Assembly: GCA_030694465.1 (NCBI GenBank)
Contig: JAUXYJ010000105.1
Location: 186,001 to 250,000, forward strand
From: Deltaproteobacteria bacterium
GTDB lineage: Bacteria; Myxococcota_A; Polyangia; Polyangiales; Ga0077539
Direction: 5' to 3'
DNA: 64,000 nucleotides
Under the pieces are notes generated by a model that saw only the letters and a program-made list of their open reading frames with translations, was not told the DNA's origin and ran no database searches. Shown here one piece after another: positions 8,348 through 17,551 of the stretch. Numbering within the stretch: position 1 is the first letter of the stretch; every line of letters begins with the position of its first letter. The position numbers were made by a program, and so were the translations under genes.

Positions 8348-10246
8348 GTGAAGCAGTCGCACAAGACGCTCCTGCTGTGGATCTTTTTGATCCTGATGTT
8401 TCTTGGGGTTTACACAATGTTTGCAAATTCGCCGAACGCGCAGAGTGTGCCGTTTAGTGAATTTGTAGCGGACATGCGTGCGGGGCGCGTGACGCAGGTG
8501 AAGCTCAAGGACCGCGAAGTTGCGTACACGCGGCGTGCGACTCCGACGGCGACGCCCGAGGATCGAACGAGCTATGGACCGGTCCAAGAGTGGGCGGTTC
8601 AGCGCGAGTTGATGGAGCGGCACGTCGTCGTCCACAACGAGAAGGACGAGGGGGGCGGGCTCCTCTCGACGATGGTGATCATGTACCTTCCGGTGCTGAT
8701 TCTCCTGGGAATGTTCATGTATTTCATGCGCCAGATGCAGTCGTCAGGAGGGCGCGCTGTGAGCTTTGGCAAGTCCAAGGCTCGGCTGGTCGACGACAAC
8801 GCGCAGCGGGTCACATTTGCAGACGTCGCGGGGATCGACGAAGCAAAAGACGAGGTCGAAGAGATCATCGCGTTCTTGAAGGACCCGAAGAAGTTTCGAC
8901 GACTTGGTGGGCGGATTCCCAAGGGAGTCTTGCTCATGGGTCCGCCGGGGACTGGTAAGACACTGCTCGCGCGAGCGATCGCTGGCGAAGCGGGCGTGCC
9001 TTTCTTTTCGATCTCGGGTTCGGACTTCGTTGAGATGTTTGTGGGTGTAGGCGCGAGCCGTGTGCGTGACCTCTTTGAGCAGGGAAAAAAGAGGGCGCCG
9101 TGCATTATCTTTATCGACGAAATCGACGCTGTGGGTCGGCACCGCGGCGGTGGGGTTGGTGGCGGGCACGAAGAGCGCGAGCAGACGCTCAACCAGCTCT
9201 TGGTTGAGATGGACGGCTTCGACGCGAACGACGGAGTGATCATTATCGCGGCGACCAATCGCCCAGACGTTCTGGACTCGGCGATCATGCGTCCTGGGCG
9301 ATTTGACCGGCGAATTCACGTGTCATTGCCCGATGTGCGTGGTCGCGAGCAAATCCTACGGGTGCACTCGCGCAGGGTCCCGTTGGCACCCGATGTTGAG
9401 CTGGCTACCATCGCACGAGGCACTCCGGGCTTCGCGGGCGCCGAGCTTGAGAACTTGGTCAACGAGGCTGCGTTGTTGGCCGCGCGAGGGGACAAAGACG
9501 CCGTAAACATGTCGGATCTCGAGCTTGCGAAGGACAAGATTATCCTCGGAGTTGCGCGAAAGAGCATGCTCTTGGACGACGCAGAGAAGCGGCGCACCGC
9601 GGTGCACGAGGCCGGCCACGCGCTGGTCGGGATGCTCTCGCCAGAGCACGATCCGATCCACAAGGTGACGATCATTCCGCGAGGAGGAGCGCTCGGTGTG
9701 ACCAGCGTTTTGCCTGAGAAAGATGTTCACAATTACACGCGCGTCACGCTTGAATCCAAGGTCGCGATGGCGATGGGCGGGATGATGGCGGACGAGGTCG
9801 TGATGGGGCGCTCGGACTCGGGTGTGATGTCGGATCTTAAGCAAGCGACACGGTTGGCGCGCTTGATGGTGTGCAAGCTTGGGATGAGTGATTCTCTGGG
9901 CGTGGTGTCCTACGAGCTGGCAGAAGAAGACGACCTGGGGCTGCGAGGGCCGTCTCACAGCGAGCAGACCGCGCGCGAGATTGACTCCGAGGTTCGACGG
10001 ATTGTCCAAGAAGGTAGGCAACGAGCCCGGCTCATCGTGCAGGAGAATCGCGCGGCGCTTGATCGATTGGTTGAGGCGCTGTTGGAGCGCGAGACGCTCG
10101 GTCTAGAGGACGTGAGGGCTGCGATCGAGAACCGCCCGCTCTCGCCGATTGAGCCTGTGGTTGCGATTGAGACGAGCGCCGCCGCGAAGAGTCAAGAGCC
10201 GCAGGACGAGCGAGCTGCGTCGGCAACCGAGCCCATCGCGACCTGA
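8348..10246 (+). CDS. ftsH: ATP-dependent zinc metalloprotease FtsH
   Basis: Membrane-anchored AAA+ protease that degrades misassembled membrane proteins and regulatory substrates. GTG 8348 is preferred to the TTG at 8237 because an AAGGTGAG element (8331-8338) is 9 nt upstream and the protein then begins at the first membrane helix, giving 632 residues. TM1 spans about 8-24 and TM2 about 106-126, with a periplasmic domain between them. The AAA module has Walker A GPPGTGKT (198-205), Walker B IIFIDEID and the second region of homology [19 protein letters not shown]. The zinc protease site is HEAGH (420-424), with the third ligand Asp in [10 protein letters not shown]. It is followed by folP. 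Confidence 0.97.
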   Translation: MKQSHKTLLLWIFLILMFLGVYTMFANSPNAQSVPFSEFVADMRAGRVTQVKLKDREVAYTRRATPTATPEDRTSYGPVQEWAVQRELMERHVVVHNEKDEGGGLLSTMVIMYLPVLILLGMFMYFMRQMQSSGGRAVSFGKSKARLVDDNAQRVTFADVAGIDEAKDEVEEIIAFLKDPKKFRRLGGRIPKGVLLMGPPGTGKTLLARAIAGEAGVPFFSISGSDFVEMFVGVGASRVRDLFEQGKKRAPCIIFIDEIDAVGRHRGGGVGGGHEEREQTLNQLLVEMDGFDANDGVIIIAATNRPDVLDSAIMRPGRFDRRIHVSLPDVRGREQILRVHSRRVPLAPDVELATIARGTPGFAGAELENLVNEAALLAARGDKDAVNMSDLELAKDKIILGVARKSMLLDDAEKRRTAVHEAGHALVGMLSPEHDPIHKVTIIPRGGALGVTSVLPEKDVHNYTRVTLESKVAMAMGGMMADEVVMGRSDSGVMSDLKQATRLARLMVCKLGMSDSLGVVSYELAEEDDLGLRGPSHSEQTAREIDSEVRRIVQEGRQRARLIVQENRAALDRLVEALLERETLGLEDVRAAIENRPLSPIEPVVAIETSAAAKSQEPQDERAASATEPIAT

Positions 10247-10335
10247 GGGTACAACGTCGCGCAGAAGCTTTAGGGTCGCCGACGAATTGTGACGAGGGGT
10301 TGGAACAGTGGGGGAGGGGCGCGGCGTTCTGTGCG

Positions 10336-11250
10336 ATGGTGTGGTCAATGCCTTTGCCGATCTCGCTTGGAGAGCACGAAATCAGCTGGCGACGCCCATG
10401 GATTTTGGGTGTTCTCAACGTGACCGACGACAGCTTTAGCGACGGAGGTTCGTGGGTCACCCACGAACGAGCCCTCGCACGTGCGATCGAGATGATCGAG
10501 CAGGGCGCTGATTGGGTCGATGTCGGCGGGGAGAGCACGCGGCCGGGGGCGGCCCCTGTGAGCGAATCGGTTGAGCTCGAGAGAGTGATTCCGCTTGTAG
10601 AATCGCTGGCTAAGCGCGGAGTCGTTGTGAGCGTAGATACGACCAAGCAGGCGGTCGCTTCGGCCGCGTTCGAGGTGGGTGCCTTGGTTCTCAACGACGT
10701 GGGCATGGGGGACGCGATCGAGTCTTTGGGGCCCATCGTCGCGCGCCATGGCGGTGCCTACCTGCGCATGCATGCGCGCGGAACACCGCGAACGATGCGC
10801 ACGGAGGCGGGGCTCGTTCGGTATGATCGCGGCGTGATGTCCGAAGTCGTCGCGTCGCTCGCCGCCGATGCAGAGAGAATCTGTGCTTGCGGAGTAAAAA
10901 AGCAGAACATTCTGCTCGATCCGGGGCTCGGATTTGCCAAAACTGCAGCGCAATCGCTGGCCGTGTTGGCTTCGCTTGAGCGCTTGGTTGCGTTGGGCTA
11001 CCCGGTCTGCGTGGGACCGTCGCGCAAGAGCTTTATCGATGCTGCTTCGGCCTACGACGCGAGCTGGGGCGAGCTGACCCCGGACGTGTCTGCGCGTTTG
11101 GGCGGCACGGCGGCGGCGGTGGCGCTGAGCGTCGCGAAGGGCGCAAACGTGCTGCGTGTCCACGATGTGTCGGTGATGCGTCAAGCGGCGAGGGTCGCGG
11201 ACGGAGTGGCCTCGATGAGCCAAATCGCGGGGAGAGACGCTTGTGATTGA
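10336..11250 (+). CDS. folP: Dihydropteroate synthase FolP
   Basis: Condenses p-aminobenzoate with dihydropterin pyrophosphate to give dihydropteroate in folate synthesis. Signature sequences are ILGVLNVTDDSFSDGG, DVGGESTRPGA, LRMHARGTPRTM, GPSRKSFI and LRVHDV, all in the expected order for the TIM barrel. The start is uncertain: TTG 10300, ATG 10336 and ATG 10348 are in frame. I choose 10336 (304 residues) because a GGGGGAGGGG run precedes it and the family usually has about 20 residues before the first motif. The gene overlaps cdaA by 8 bp, so the two are co-translated in this conserved ftsH-folP-cdaA order. Confidence 0.94.
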   Translation: MVWSMPLPISLGEHEISWRRPWILGVLNVTDDSFSDGGSWVTHERALARAIEMIEQGADWVDVGGESTRPGAAPVSESVELERVIPLVESLAKRGVVVSVDTTKQAVASAAFEVGALVLNDVGMGDAIESLGPIVARHGGAYLRMHARGTPRTMRTEAGLVRYDRGVMSEVVASLAADAERICACGVKKQNILLDPGLGFAKTAAQSLAVLASLERLVALGYPVCVGPSRKSFIDAASAYDASWGELTPDVSARLGGTAAAVALSVAKGANVLRVHDVSVMRQAARVADGVASMSQIAGRDACD

Positions 11251-12265
11251 GGGGCTTCTGACACTCTTACGCCCAGCGAGTTGGCAGGTCTTGCTTCGAG
11301 ACCTAGTCGACGTCGCGATCGTCGCGTACGCGATCTATCGGCTCTTGCTGCTGTTGCGAGGGACACGCGCGATGCAGGTCAGCACGGGTCTGGCCGTCGT
11401 GGTGGTGGTCTATTTTTTTGCGCAGCGCGCAGGACTCACGACCACGCACACTTTGCTCGACAAGGTGCTTGGGTCGTTTTTCTTGGTCGTGATCGTGTTG
11501 TTTCAGGGGGATATTCGCAGGGCGTTGATGCGTGTTGGGACGCGGCCATGGTTTGCGAATTTTCGAAAACGAGAAGAGTACGCTGCGCTCGAAGAGGTCA
11601 TCGAGGCGTGCGTGAAGCTCGCGCATCGTCGGATCGGTGCGCTCGTTGTGTTCGAGCGCGATGGGCTCTTGGATGAGTTTGTTCAGCAGGGGACTGTGCT
11701 CGACGCGATGGTGTCCGCGGAGCTGATTTATACGGTCTTTGTTCCGGGCTACGAGAACCCGCTTCATGACGGCGCGGTGGTGATTCGTGACGCCAAGGTG
11801 TGGCGCGCGGGCGGCTTTTTGCCGCTCACTGCCAATGTCTCGCTCGACCGATCCCTCGGGACACGCCACCGCGCGGCCATCGGAATCACAGACGAGACCG
11901 ACGCCGTGGTCGTGATCGTGAGCGAAGAGAGCGGGCAGATTTCTCTGTGTTTTAACGGCAATTTGGTGCGTGGGCTCGACGCTCATTCGCTGCGTCATGC
12001 GCTCTATGGGCTGTTTTATCCCAAGTCGCTCGCGTCGCGTTTGCTTGAGAAGCGCGCATCGAGAAAGCGTGAAGAGCGTGGGGATCGCGCGAGCGTTCCG
12101 CCTCGGGAAGCGCGCAAATCCGCAGGGCAAAGGGCGACGAGCTCGGGTGCCCCGACACCGGCGACGTCGTCGTCTCGGCCCGCGATCGAGCGAGATCCAA
12201 GCGAGTCCGAGTCTCGATCCGGACCTGACAGCACGGCACGCCGTCGCGCCGCGGAGAAAGAGTGA
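11243..12265 (+). CDS. cdaA: Diadenylate cyclase CdaA (c-di-AMP synthase)
   Basis: Makes the second messenger cyclic di-AMP from two ATP. The 340-residue protein starts at GTG 11243, inside the end of folP. Three membrane helices (roughly residues 15-38, 45-62 and 68-88) precede the DAC domain. Its DGA motif is in NPLHDGAVVI (176-178) and its RHR motif in GTRHRAAIGITDETDA (208-210), so the active site looks intact. After about residue 270 there is an unusual ~65-residue Arg/Ser/Pro-rich tail that is probably disordered. The next gene encodes a YbbR-type protein, the usual CdaA regulator, and then glmM, another known CdaA partner. Confidence 0.95.
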   Translation: MIEGLLTLLRPASWQVLLRDLVDVAIVAYAIYRLLLLLRGTRAMQVSTGLAVVVVVYFFAQRAGLTTTHTLLDKVLGSFFLVVIVLFQGDIRRALMRVGTRPWFANFRKREEYAALEEVIEACVKLAHRRIGALVVFERDGLLDEFVQQGTVLDAMVSAELIYTVFVPGYENPLHDGAVVIRDAKVWRAGGFLPLTANVSLDRSLGTRHRAAIGITDETDAVVVIVSEESGQISLCFNGNLVRGLDAHSLRHALYGLFYPKSLASRLLEKRASRKREERGDRASVPPREARKSAGQRATSSGAPTPATSSSRPAIERDPSESESRSGPDSTARRRAAEKE

Positions 12266-12268
12266 CCC

Positions 12269-13237
12269 ATGGGCGATTCGCTTGCCGAACGCGTAAAGCG
12301 CAGTCTCCGCAAATCCTCCGTGGGGATGCTCGACAATCTGGGTCTCAAGAGCATCTCTCTGGTGATGTCCATGGCGCTCTACGGTGTCGTCCGCGGCGCC
12401 GGGACCGTCGAGCGTGCGCTTGAAGTGAACCTGTTGCGGCGGCCTCCGAGCCCTGAGGTTCGCCGGGTGCTCATGACGGATTTGCCAGACCGCGTGCGGG
12501 TCGTTGTTCATGGCCCACCCGCGCTGGTCAACGCGATCCGGGCGGAGTCGCTCGGAGGCGTCGAAGTAGACGTGAGCGATGGTCATCGTCCTGTCGCTCG
12601 GATTGATCCAGGCCCGATGCAATTGCCCGCGGGGGTCACGGTGCTCTCGATGCAGCCTTCGTTGTTGCAGCTCTCGTGGGAAGACTTGGTTGAGCGCGAG
12701 GTGCCCATCCGTGTCGAAACCGTGGGACAGACCGCACCGGGGACGCGTACGTCGTCACAGCTCGATGTGAGCCCTCCCAACGTGCGAATCGCTGGGCCGG
12801 CGCTCTACGTCGATGCGCTCTCTGCGGTGCGCACCGAGGCGATTGATATTGCGGGTCTTGAGGCAGGTGTACACACGCGGCGTGTCGCGCTGGAGCCACC
12901 CCGAACGCGTGTCCAATATGTGGGCACGACGAGCGCACGCGTGGGGATCCACGTAGAGCGTGATCTCATCGAGAGGCGACTTGAGCGACTTGAGGTCACC
13001 GTGGTAGGTAACAGCCGAGTTAACCTTCGCCCGAGCGCTGTGACCCTGCGAATCCGGGGCTTGGTCTCGGTGATCAACGCGGTTGACTCAGCGCTCATCG
13101 TGCCCAGCGTCGATGTGCCGATTGAGCTCGGCGAGCATCGCGAGTCTGTGCGTTTGCCCGTTCGCGCGGGACACCTGCCCGAGGGGGTCGAGCTTGTGGC
13201 GATTGAGCCTCCCGTGCTGATCGTGTCGCCGCGGTAG
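12269..13237 (+). CDS. ybbR: YbbR-domain protein (CdaR-like regulator of CdaA)
   Basis: A 322-residue protein with one N-terminal membrane segment (about 24-42, NLGLKSISLVMSMALYGVV) and an extracytoplasmic region of repeated ~80-residue beta modules. Repeat signatures are LPDRVRVVVHGP, VSPPNVRIAGPALYVDAL and RLEVTVVGNSRVNLRPSAV. This matches the YbbR family, which in Firmicutes (CdaR) binds and tunes the diadenylate cyclase in the membrane. It starts 3 bp after the cdaA stop and precedes glmM, the same order as in other bacteria. Regulation of CdaA here is inferred from that context. Confidence 0.9.
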   Translation: MGDSLAERVKRSLRKSSVGMLDNLGLKSISLVMSMALYGVVRGAGTVERALEVNLLRRPPSPEVRRVLMTDLPDRVRVVVHGPPALVNAIRAESLGGVEVDVSDGHRPVARIDPGPMQLPAGVTVLSMQPSLLQLSWEDLVEREVPIRVETVGQTAPGTRTSSQLDVSPPNVRIAGPALYVDALSAVRTEAIDIAGLEAGVHTRRVALEPPRTRVQYVGTTSARVGIHVERDLIERRLERLEVTVVGNSRVNLRPSAVTLRIRGLVSVINAVDSALIVPSVDVPIELGEHRESVRLPVRAGHLPEGVELVAIEPPVLIVSPR

Positions 13238-13310
13238 AGTCTAGAGCGAGCGCGTTGCGTGTTTTCTTGGGAATGTCCGGGGACGTGTTAACAACCAACG
13301 CACTGTTTTC

Positions 13311-14774
13311 ATGGCAACCAAGACACGCAAAGGACGCGACACGGGCGCTGAGACCGTCGCGGTAGAGAACTCCCCCTCGCTCCCTCCGCCGGCCCCTCAG
13401 GCCCCGCCTACAGTGCGGCGCTTGTTCGGGACCGACGGCATCCGCGGTCTCGCCAACGAGCACCCGATGACCCCGGAGATCGCGATGAAGGTCGGCGCCG
13501 CGGTCACCTGGTGGGCCTCGCGAGGAGGGCGTCCAGCACGGGTCGTCGTGGGCAAAGACACGCGGCTCTCTGGCTATCTCTTTGAGACGGCGCTTGCCGC
13601 GGGGATCTGTGCGCAGGGAGGGCGCGTGATGCTGACCGGTCCGCTGCCGACCCCAGCGATCGCGCACATCGTTCAGTCCATGCGTGCCGACGCGGGGGTG
13701 GTGATCTCGGCCTCGCACAACCCCTACATGGACAACGGGATCAAGCTCTTTGGCGCAGACGGATTTAAGCTGCCCGATCAGGCCGAAGCCGAAATCGAGG
13801 CGCTCATGGACGATCCGAGACTGCTTCACGCACGCAAGCGTGACGGGGCGATCGGGCGCGCAGAGAAAATCGAAGATTCACGGGGTCGGTATGTGACCTT
13901 TGTGAAGAGCACGTTTCCGAAGTCCCTGCGACTTGATGGGCTGCGCGTGGTGGTCGATGGCGCCCATGGCGCTGCGTTTCGTGTGGCGCCTGCGGTGTTT
14001 TCTGAGCTCGGCGCTTCGGTGATCGCCATCGGTGTGAAGCCCAATGGCAAGAACATCAACGACGGCGTGGGTGCGCTTCATCCCGAGCACATGGCGCGCG
14101 TGGTCCGAGAGAAGAACGCGCACCTCGGGATCGCGCTCGATGGCGACGCCGATCGATTGATTGTTGTCGACGAGCAGGGGCAAGTGGTCGACGGCGACGC
14201 CATCATGGCGATGGTCGCCAAGCGACTCTCGGCGGATCATTTGCTTGCGAAGAACACCGTGGTTGCCACGGTGATGTCCAACCTTGGGCTTGAGCGCGCG
14301 CTCGCGTCGCATGGCGCGAAGCTCATTCGGACCTCCGTGGGCGATCGCTACGTGGTCGAGGCCATGCGTCGCGGCGGATACAACTTTGGCGGCGAGCAGT
14401 CTGGGCACCTGTTGTTCTTGGATCACGCGACCACGGGTGATGGGCTCATCGCTGCGCTGCAGGTCGTCTCGATTTTAGTGCGTGAATCGCGATCGCTTAG
14501 CGAAATTGCAGCACTCACGATGGTGCGTGTGCCGCAGGTTTTGGTCAACGTGAAGCTCCCAGCGCGGAGAGATCTCGCGTCGATGTCGCTCACGCAGCGG
14601 GCGATCCGTGACGCTGAGAAGAAGCTCGCTTCGGACGGTCGCGTATTGGTTCGTTGGTCTGGTACCGAGCCGAAGCTTCGCGTGATGGTCGAGGGCCCCA
14701 AGGCGGACACGATTGAGCGCATGGCCAACGCGATCGCGGACGCGGCCAAGCAGGACCTCAAACCGGCGACGTAG
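13311..14774 (+). CDS. glmM: Phosphoglucosamine mutase GlmM
   Basis: Converts glucosamine-6-phosphate to glucosamine-1-phosphate for UDP-GlcNAc and peptidoglycan synthesis. Domain landmarks are [11 protein letters not shown], the active-site serine loop VISASHNP with phosphoserine Ser135, the metal-binding loop DGDADR (277-282), the sugar loop GGEQSGH and the phosphate-binding loop [15 protein letters not shown]. At 487 residues it is longer than the usual ~445 because of a ~35-residue Pro/Ala-rich N-terminal extension. A GTG near 13413 would remove it, and there is no good ribosome site before ATG 13311, so the start is open. Association of GlmM with CdaA is known in Gram-positives. Confidence 0.96.
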   Translation: MATKTRKGRDTGAETVAVENSPSLPPPAPQAPPTVRRLFGTDGIRGLANEHPMTPEIAMKVGAAVTWWASRGGRPARVVVGKDTRLSGYLFETALAAGICAQGGRVMLTGPLPTPAIAHIVQSMRADAGVVISASHNPYMDNGIKLFGADGFKLPDQAEAEIEALMDDPRLLHARKRDGAIGRAEKIEDSRGRYVTFVKSTFPKSLRLDGLRVVVDGAHGAAFRVAPAVFSELGASVIAIGVKPNGKNINDGVGALHPEHMARVVREKNAHLGIALDGDADRLIVVDEQGQVVDGDAIMAMVAKRLSADHLLAKNTVVATVMSNLGLERALASHGAKLIRTSVGDRYVVEAMRRGGYNFGGEQSGHLLFLDHATTGDGLIAALQVVSILVRESRSLSEIAALTMVRVPQVLVNVKLPARRDLASMSLTQRAIRDAEKKLASDGRVLVRWSGTEPKLRVMVEGPKADTIERMANAIADAAKQDLKPAT

Positions 14775-14785
14775 CCGGGTTTGCG

Positions 14786-15364
14786 TTATCGCGCCGCCGG
14801 GGCCGAGGGGGCTGTCGTTGGGGTCTCGCCGATGGGGCTCTGGGTGAGCTGTGAAAGCTCTCCTGCATAACGATCCGCCACGCGAACGAGCGAGCGAATC
14901 GCGCTACGAAATGCTCGTCGGTCAAAATTGCTGTCGGTTGAGAGGGTTGTGCTCATGCGGATCTCGCCGGTCAATGGCGCGAGCTCGAGCTTGGCGACAA
15001 GGGTCTCCCAGTTGATCTCAAGCAGCCGACGTGTGACCTGGCCCGCGTTGGCTGCGTCTGCACGCAGCATCGCGTAACGCTCAATGTAGGCGTACACCGT
15101 GTCGCTGTCGTCGCTGTAGAGCACCGTGATGACAAAGCGACGCGCCGTTGGGTTGGGGGTGCGTCCATCGGGGCCGGGAGGCTGTGCGCGGACGGTGCAC
15201 GTCGCGATGGCGGGCGTGGTCGAGGTGCACTGAGGGGCGAGGTTCATCGCCTGCAATTCGGCCTGGATTTGCGCCATGTAGCGCGGCTGCTGCTGAGCGA
15301 GCGCGGGCGCGGACGCGAGCGATGTGCAAGCCGCGAGGGCGAAAGCGAGAGGGATGCGAGTCAT
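14786..15364 (-). CDS. Exported protein, YbjN-like
   Basis: A 192-residue protein with a signal peptide MTRIPLAFALAACTSLASAPALA and a likely cut before QQQP. ATG 15364 is preferred over a TTG nine bases upstream. The mature part contains VTVLYSDD-type beta strands, LEINWETLVAKLELAPLTGEIRMSTTL and a C-terminal helical region. The pattern of an N-W pair, then a strand reading GEIR, resembles the YbjN/type III chaperone-like fold often found exported in Myxococcota. The family call is tentative. It converges on glmM with only 11 bp between the stop codons. Confidence 0.65.
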   Translation of the reverse strand: MTRIPLAFALAACTSLASAPALAQQQPRYMAQIQAELQAMNLAPQCTSTTPAIATCTVRAQPPGPDGRTPNPTARRFVITVLYSDDSDTVYAYIERYAMLRADAANAGQVTRRLLEINWETLVAKLELAPLTGEIRMSTTLSTDSNFDRRAFRSAIRSLVRVADRYAGELSQLTQSPIGETPTTAPSAPAAR

Positions 15365-15400
15365 GAAGTTCAAGCTTTGTGGGTGCGGTGTTAGAGCGAA

Positions 15401-16069
15401 TCACGCGGGGAGCTCAGCGAGCGCGCGGAGGATGGGCGAGAGTGAGTCAGCGATGTTTGGTGAGAGCATTGGGCTGCGGATCGCGATGGCGTCGGCGCCC
15501 GCGGAGAGGGCTCGCGAGATAGAGGTTGGGTCGTGGAGTCCGCCGAGCGCGATCAGCCGTGACGCTGGTGCGCGTGTCTTGAAGCCTCGCAGACCTACTT
15601 CGCCGAGGGGCGCAGACTTCGAAGGGACAGCGGCGAATGGAGCGGCCAACAGACACTGTGCGGTGGTGGAGATCTCTTCGATTGGATCCCCTGCGTGGAC
15701 CGATGCGGTGATCTCCGGTGTGTCTGAAACACTTGCAAATAACCTGTCGAAATAGCGTCTTGCGTCGTACGCGTTTGGGCTTCGCGACGAGACATGGAGC
15801 GCATCGGCTGCGCAAAGAAGCGCGACATCGCACCGGTCTCCGACGACGAGCGCGTGGAGGGATCTGTCCGCGATCGCGCGACATTGCGAGGCAAGCGCGA
15901 GGTAGGCGCGAGAGCTCAGAGGGCCTTGCATACGAAGCCAGAGCGCAGCCGTGATGCCCTGCTGTGTTGCACACTCTGATGCGATCTGCGCGTTGATTTG
16001 CAGGAGCTGTGCGTCCTGTGCGCTTGGATCGAGGCAGAGCCAGAGGCGCGCGCGCATCAGCGGACTCAA
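15401..16069 (-). CDS. thiE: ThiE/TenI-like thiamine phosphate synthase family protein
   Basis: A 222-residue TIM-barrel protein resembling thiamine phosphate synthase, which joins the hydroxymethylpyrimidine and thiazole phosphate moieties. Motifs in order are LVVGDRCDVALLCAADALHV (the ThiE strand usually reading NDRxDVALAxGADGVHL), VPSKSAPLGEVGL (ThiE TxTKxxxxPLG) and IALGGLHDP followed by AGADAIAIRSPM. The substrate motifs are looser than in classical ThiE, so a TenI-type regulator or isomerase is the alternative. It is last in a minus-strand run thiS-thiG-small exported protein-thiE and overlaps its upstream neighbour by 4 bp. Confidence 0.75.
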   Translation of the reverse strand: MSPLMRARLWLCLDPSAQDAQLLQINAQIASECATQQGITAALWLRMQGPLSSRAYLALASQCRAIADRSLHALVVGDRCDVALLCAADALHVSSRSPNAYDARRYFDRLFASVSDTPEITASVHAGDPIEEISTTAQCLLAAPFAAVPSKSAPLGEVGLRGFKTRAPASRLIALGGLHDPTSISRALSAGADAIAIRSPMLSPNIADSLSPILRALAELPA

Positions 16070-16365
16070 GGCGCACCGCCGCCATCTGCCGCCTGCGGAT
16101 CGTTGGTCGTGATGGGCTGGTCGGGGTGCTCGAGGGCCGCAGAGGCACGCACCGCGAAGCGCGAGCTAGGGTAGCGTTGCGTGAGAAAACGCAGGGTATT
16201 GTCTCGTGCTGGGCGATCGTGCTCGAGCTCGAATCGCTCGGCGAGGAGCCACAGCGCTTCGCCCGCGCTCTCTTCGTGACGAAGCTCGTGGGGGCGACGC
16301 GTGGGGCACTGCATCGGCGCGATCGTCGAGAGCATGAGCAGCGTGATCGAGGCAATTCGCGGCAT
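16066..16365 (-). CDS. Small exported protein in the thiamine operon
   Basis: A 99-residue protein with a hydrophobic N-terminus (IASITLLMLSTIAPMQC) that may be a signal or lipoprotein peptide. It is followed by a helical segment ALWLLAERFELEHDRP and then NTLRFLTQRYPSSRFAVRA, reminiscent of a single TPR-like pair as in BamD-type proteins. The C-terminus is disordered. It overlaps the thiE-like gene by 4 bp, so it is probably translated with it. I do not recognise the family and see no direct link to thiamine synthesis. Confidence 0.55.
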   Translation of the reverse strand: MPRIASITLLMLSTIAPMQCPTRRPHELRHEESAGEALWLLAERFELEHDRPARDNTLRFLTQRYPSSRFAVRASAALEHPDQPITTNDPQAADGGGAP

Positions 16366-16418
16366 AGTGAGCGAGCACGAAAGTATTGAAAATGGAAAGG
16401 TAGAATCGCGCTCGTAAG

Positions 16419-17240
16419 CTACTCGATGCCGAGAGCATCGCGGCCCGCGGTGCTCGCGATGTTTCCGGTGAGCGGGCTCGAAGCATTGGCATGGAGCCGC
16501 CGTGGCATGCGACCGGCTACAAACGCTGCGCGCCCTGCGTCGACGGCGAGACGCATCGCGTGAGCCATCATCACGGGGTCTTTTGCCGCTGCGATGGCTG
16601 TGTTCATCAAGACTCCATGGGCGCCTAGCTCCATGGCGATCGCGGCGTCGCTGGCGGTCCCGACGCCGGCGTCGACGATGACCGGGACCGAGACGCTCTC
16701 CATGAGAATCCGCAAGTTGTACGGGTTGCGGATGCCGAGGCCCGAGCCGATCGGTGCGCCGAGGGGCATGACAGCAGGGCAGCCGAGGTCTTGTAACTTG
16801 CGCGCGGTGATGGGGTCATCGTTGGTATAGGGGAGGACGAAGAAGCCCTCTTTGACCAAGACCTTTGTCGCTTCGAGCAAGCCAACAACGTCGGGAAAGA
16901 GCGTCGTGGGGTCGCCGATGACCTCGAGCTTGACCATGTTGGTCTCGGCCAGCTCACGTCCAAGCCGAGCGGTGCGAATGGCGTCCTCGGCGGTGTAGCA
17001 GCCGGCGGTGTTCGGGAGCAGCGCGTACTTCTCTTCTTGGAGCATGGTGAAGAGCGACTCGCGCGAGCGATCTGCCAGGTCGACGCGGCGCACTGCGACG
17101 GTCACGACTGAGGCTCCCGAGGCTCGCAACGCGTCACGAGTTTGAGCGACAGAGCTGTATTTTCCTGTACCAACGAAGAGCCGAGACGAAAAGGTCTGCT
17201 CGCCGATGACGAGAGGATCCGAGGTGTATGAGGGCAGCAT
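16419..17240 (-). CDS. thiG: Thiazole synthase ThiG
   Basis: Forms the thiazole ring of thiamine from deoxyxylulose phosphate, dehydroglycine and ThiS thiocarboxylate. The 273-residue barrel has [12 protein letters not shown] at the N-terminus, the Schiff-base lysine Lys104 in [10 protein letters not shown], then [20 protein letters not shown] and [18 protein letters not shown]. Length is close to the family norm of ~260. thiS lies just upstream on the same strand. No thiF, thiO/thiH or thiD is seen in this group, so those functions must be encoded elsewhere. Confidence 0.97.
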   Translation of the reverse strand: MLPSYTSDPLVIGEQTFSSRLFVGTGKYSSVAQTRDALRASGASVVTVAVRRVDLADRSRESLFTMLQEEKYALLPNTAGCYTAEDAIRTARLGRELAETNMVKLEVIGDPTTLFPDVVGLLEATKVLVKEGFFVLPYTNDDPITARKLQDLGCPAVMPLGAPIGSGLGIRNPYNLRILMESVSVPVIVDAGVGTASDAAIAMELGAHGVLMNTAIAAAKDPVMMAHAMRLAVDAGRAAFVAGRMPRRLHANASSPLTGNIASTAGRDALGIE

Positions 17241-17293
17241 GCGTGCGCGAAGCTCCTAGCGTGGTTTGGTAGGGGCGGTAGGCATCGAGAGAC

Positions 17294-17506
17294 CTATCCG
17301 CCGCCTACGAAGCTGACGATCTCGATGCGGTCGCCATCGTGGATGAGGGTGTGTGCGTGGTGCGCTCGTGGGATGAGCACTTCGTTGCGTTCTACCGCGA
17401 CGGGGCCACGGAGATTGCGACTCGCGACGAGCTCACTCACGGTGCTTGGGCCTTGAAGTGTGAGGGGCTCGCCGTTGACGACGATGTGAATTGGGTTCGC
17501 GCTCAC
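17294..17506 (-). CDS. thiS: Sulfur carrier protein ThiS
   Basis: A 70-residue ubiquitin-fold sulfur carrier. It starts at GTG 17506, reads IHIVVNGEP at the N-terminus, and ends in the diagnostic Gly-Gly (SFVGGG), which is adenylated and thiocarboxylated before sulfur transfer to ThiG. The internal segment [12 protein letters not shown] is typical of ThiS. It is divergent from alr, with only 45 bp between the two start codons, so there is no room for a TPP riboswitch leader upstream. Confidence 0.92.
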   Translation of the reverse strand: MSANPIHIVVNGEPLTLQGPSTVSELVASRNLRGPVAVERNEVLIPRAHHAHTLIHDGDRIEIVSFVGGG

Positions 17507-17551
17507 GGCTTGATCCGCGGAGCGTAGTGCTTTGAGCGTCGCGAAGAAAGC

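Noticed and set aside
17507-17551. TPP riboswitch in front of thiS
   Set aside because: Only 45 bp separate the thiS and alr start codons, too short for the riboswitch, and no THI-box sequence is visible.
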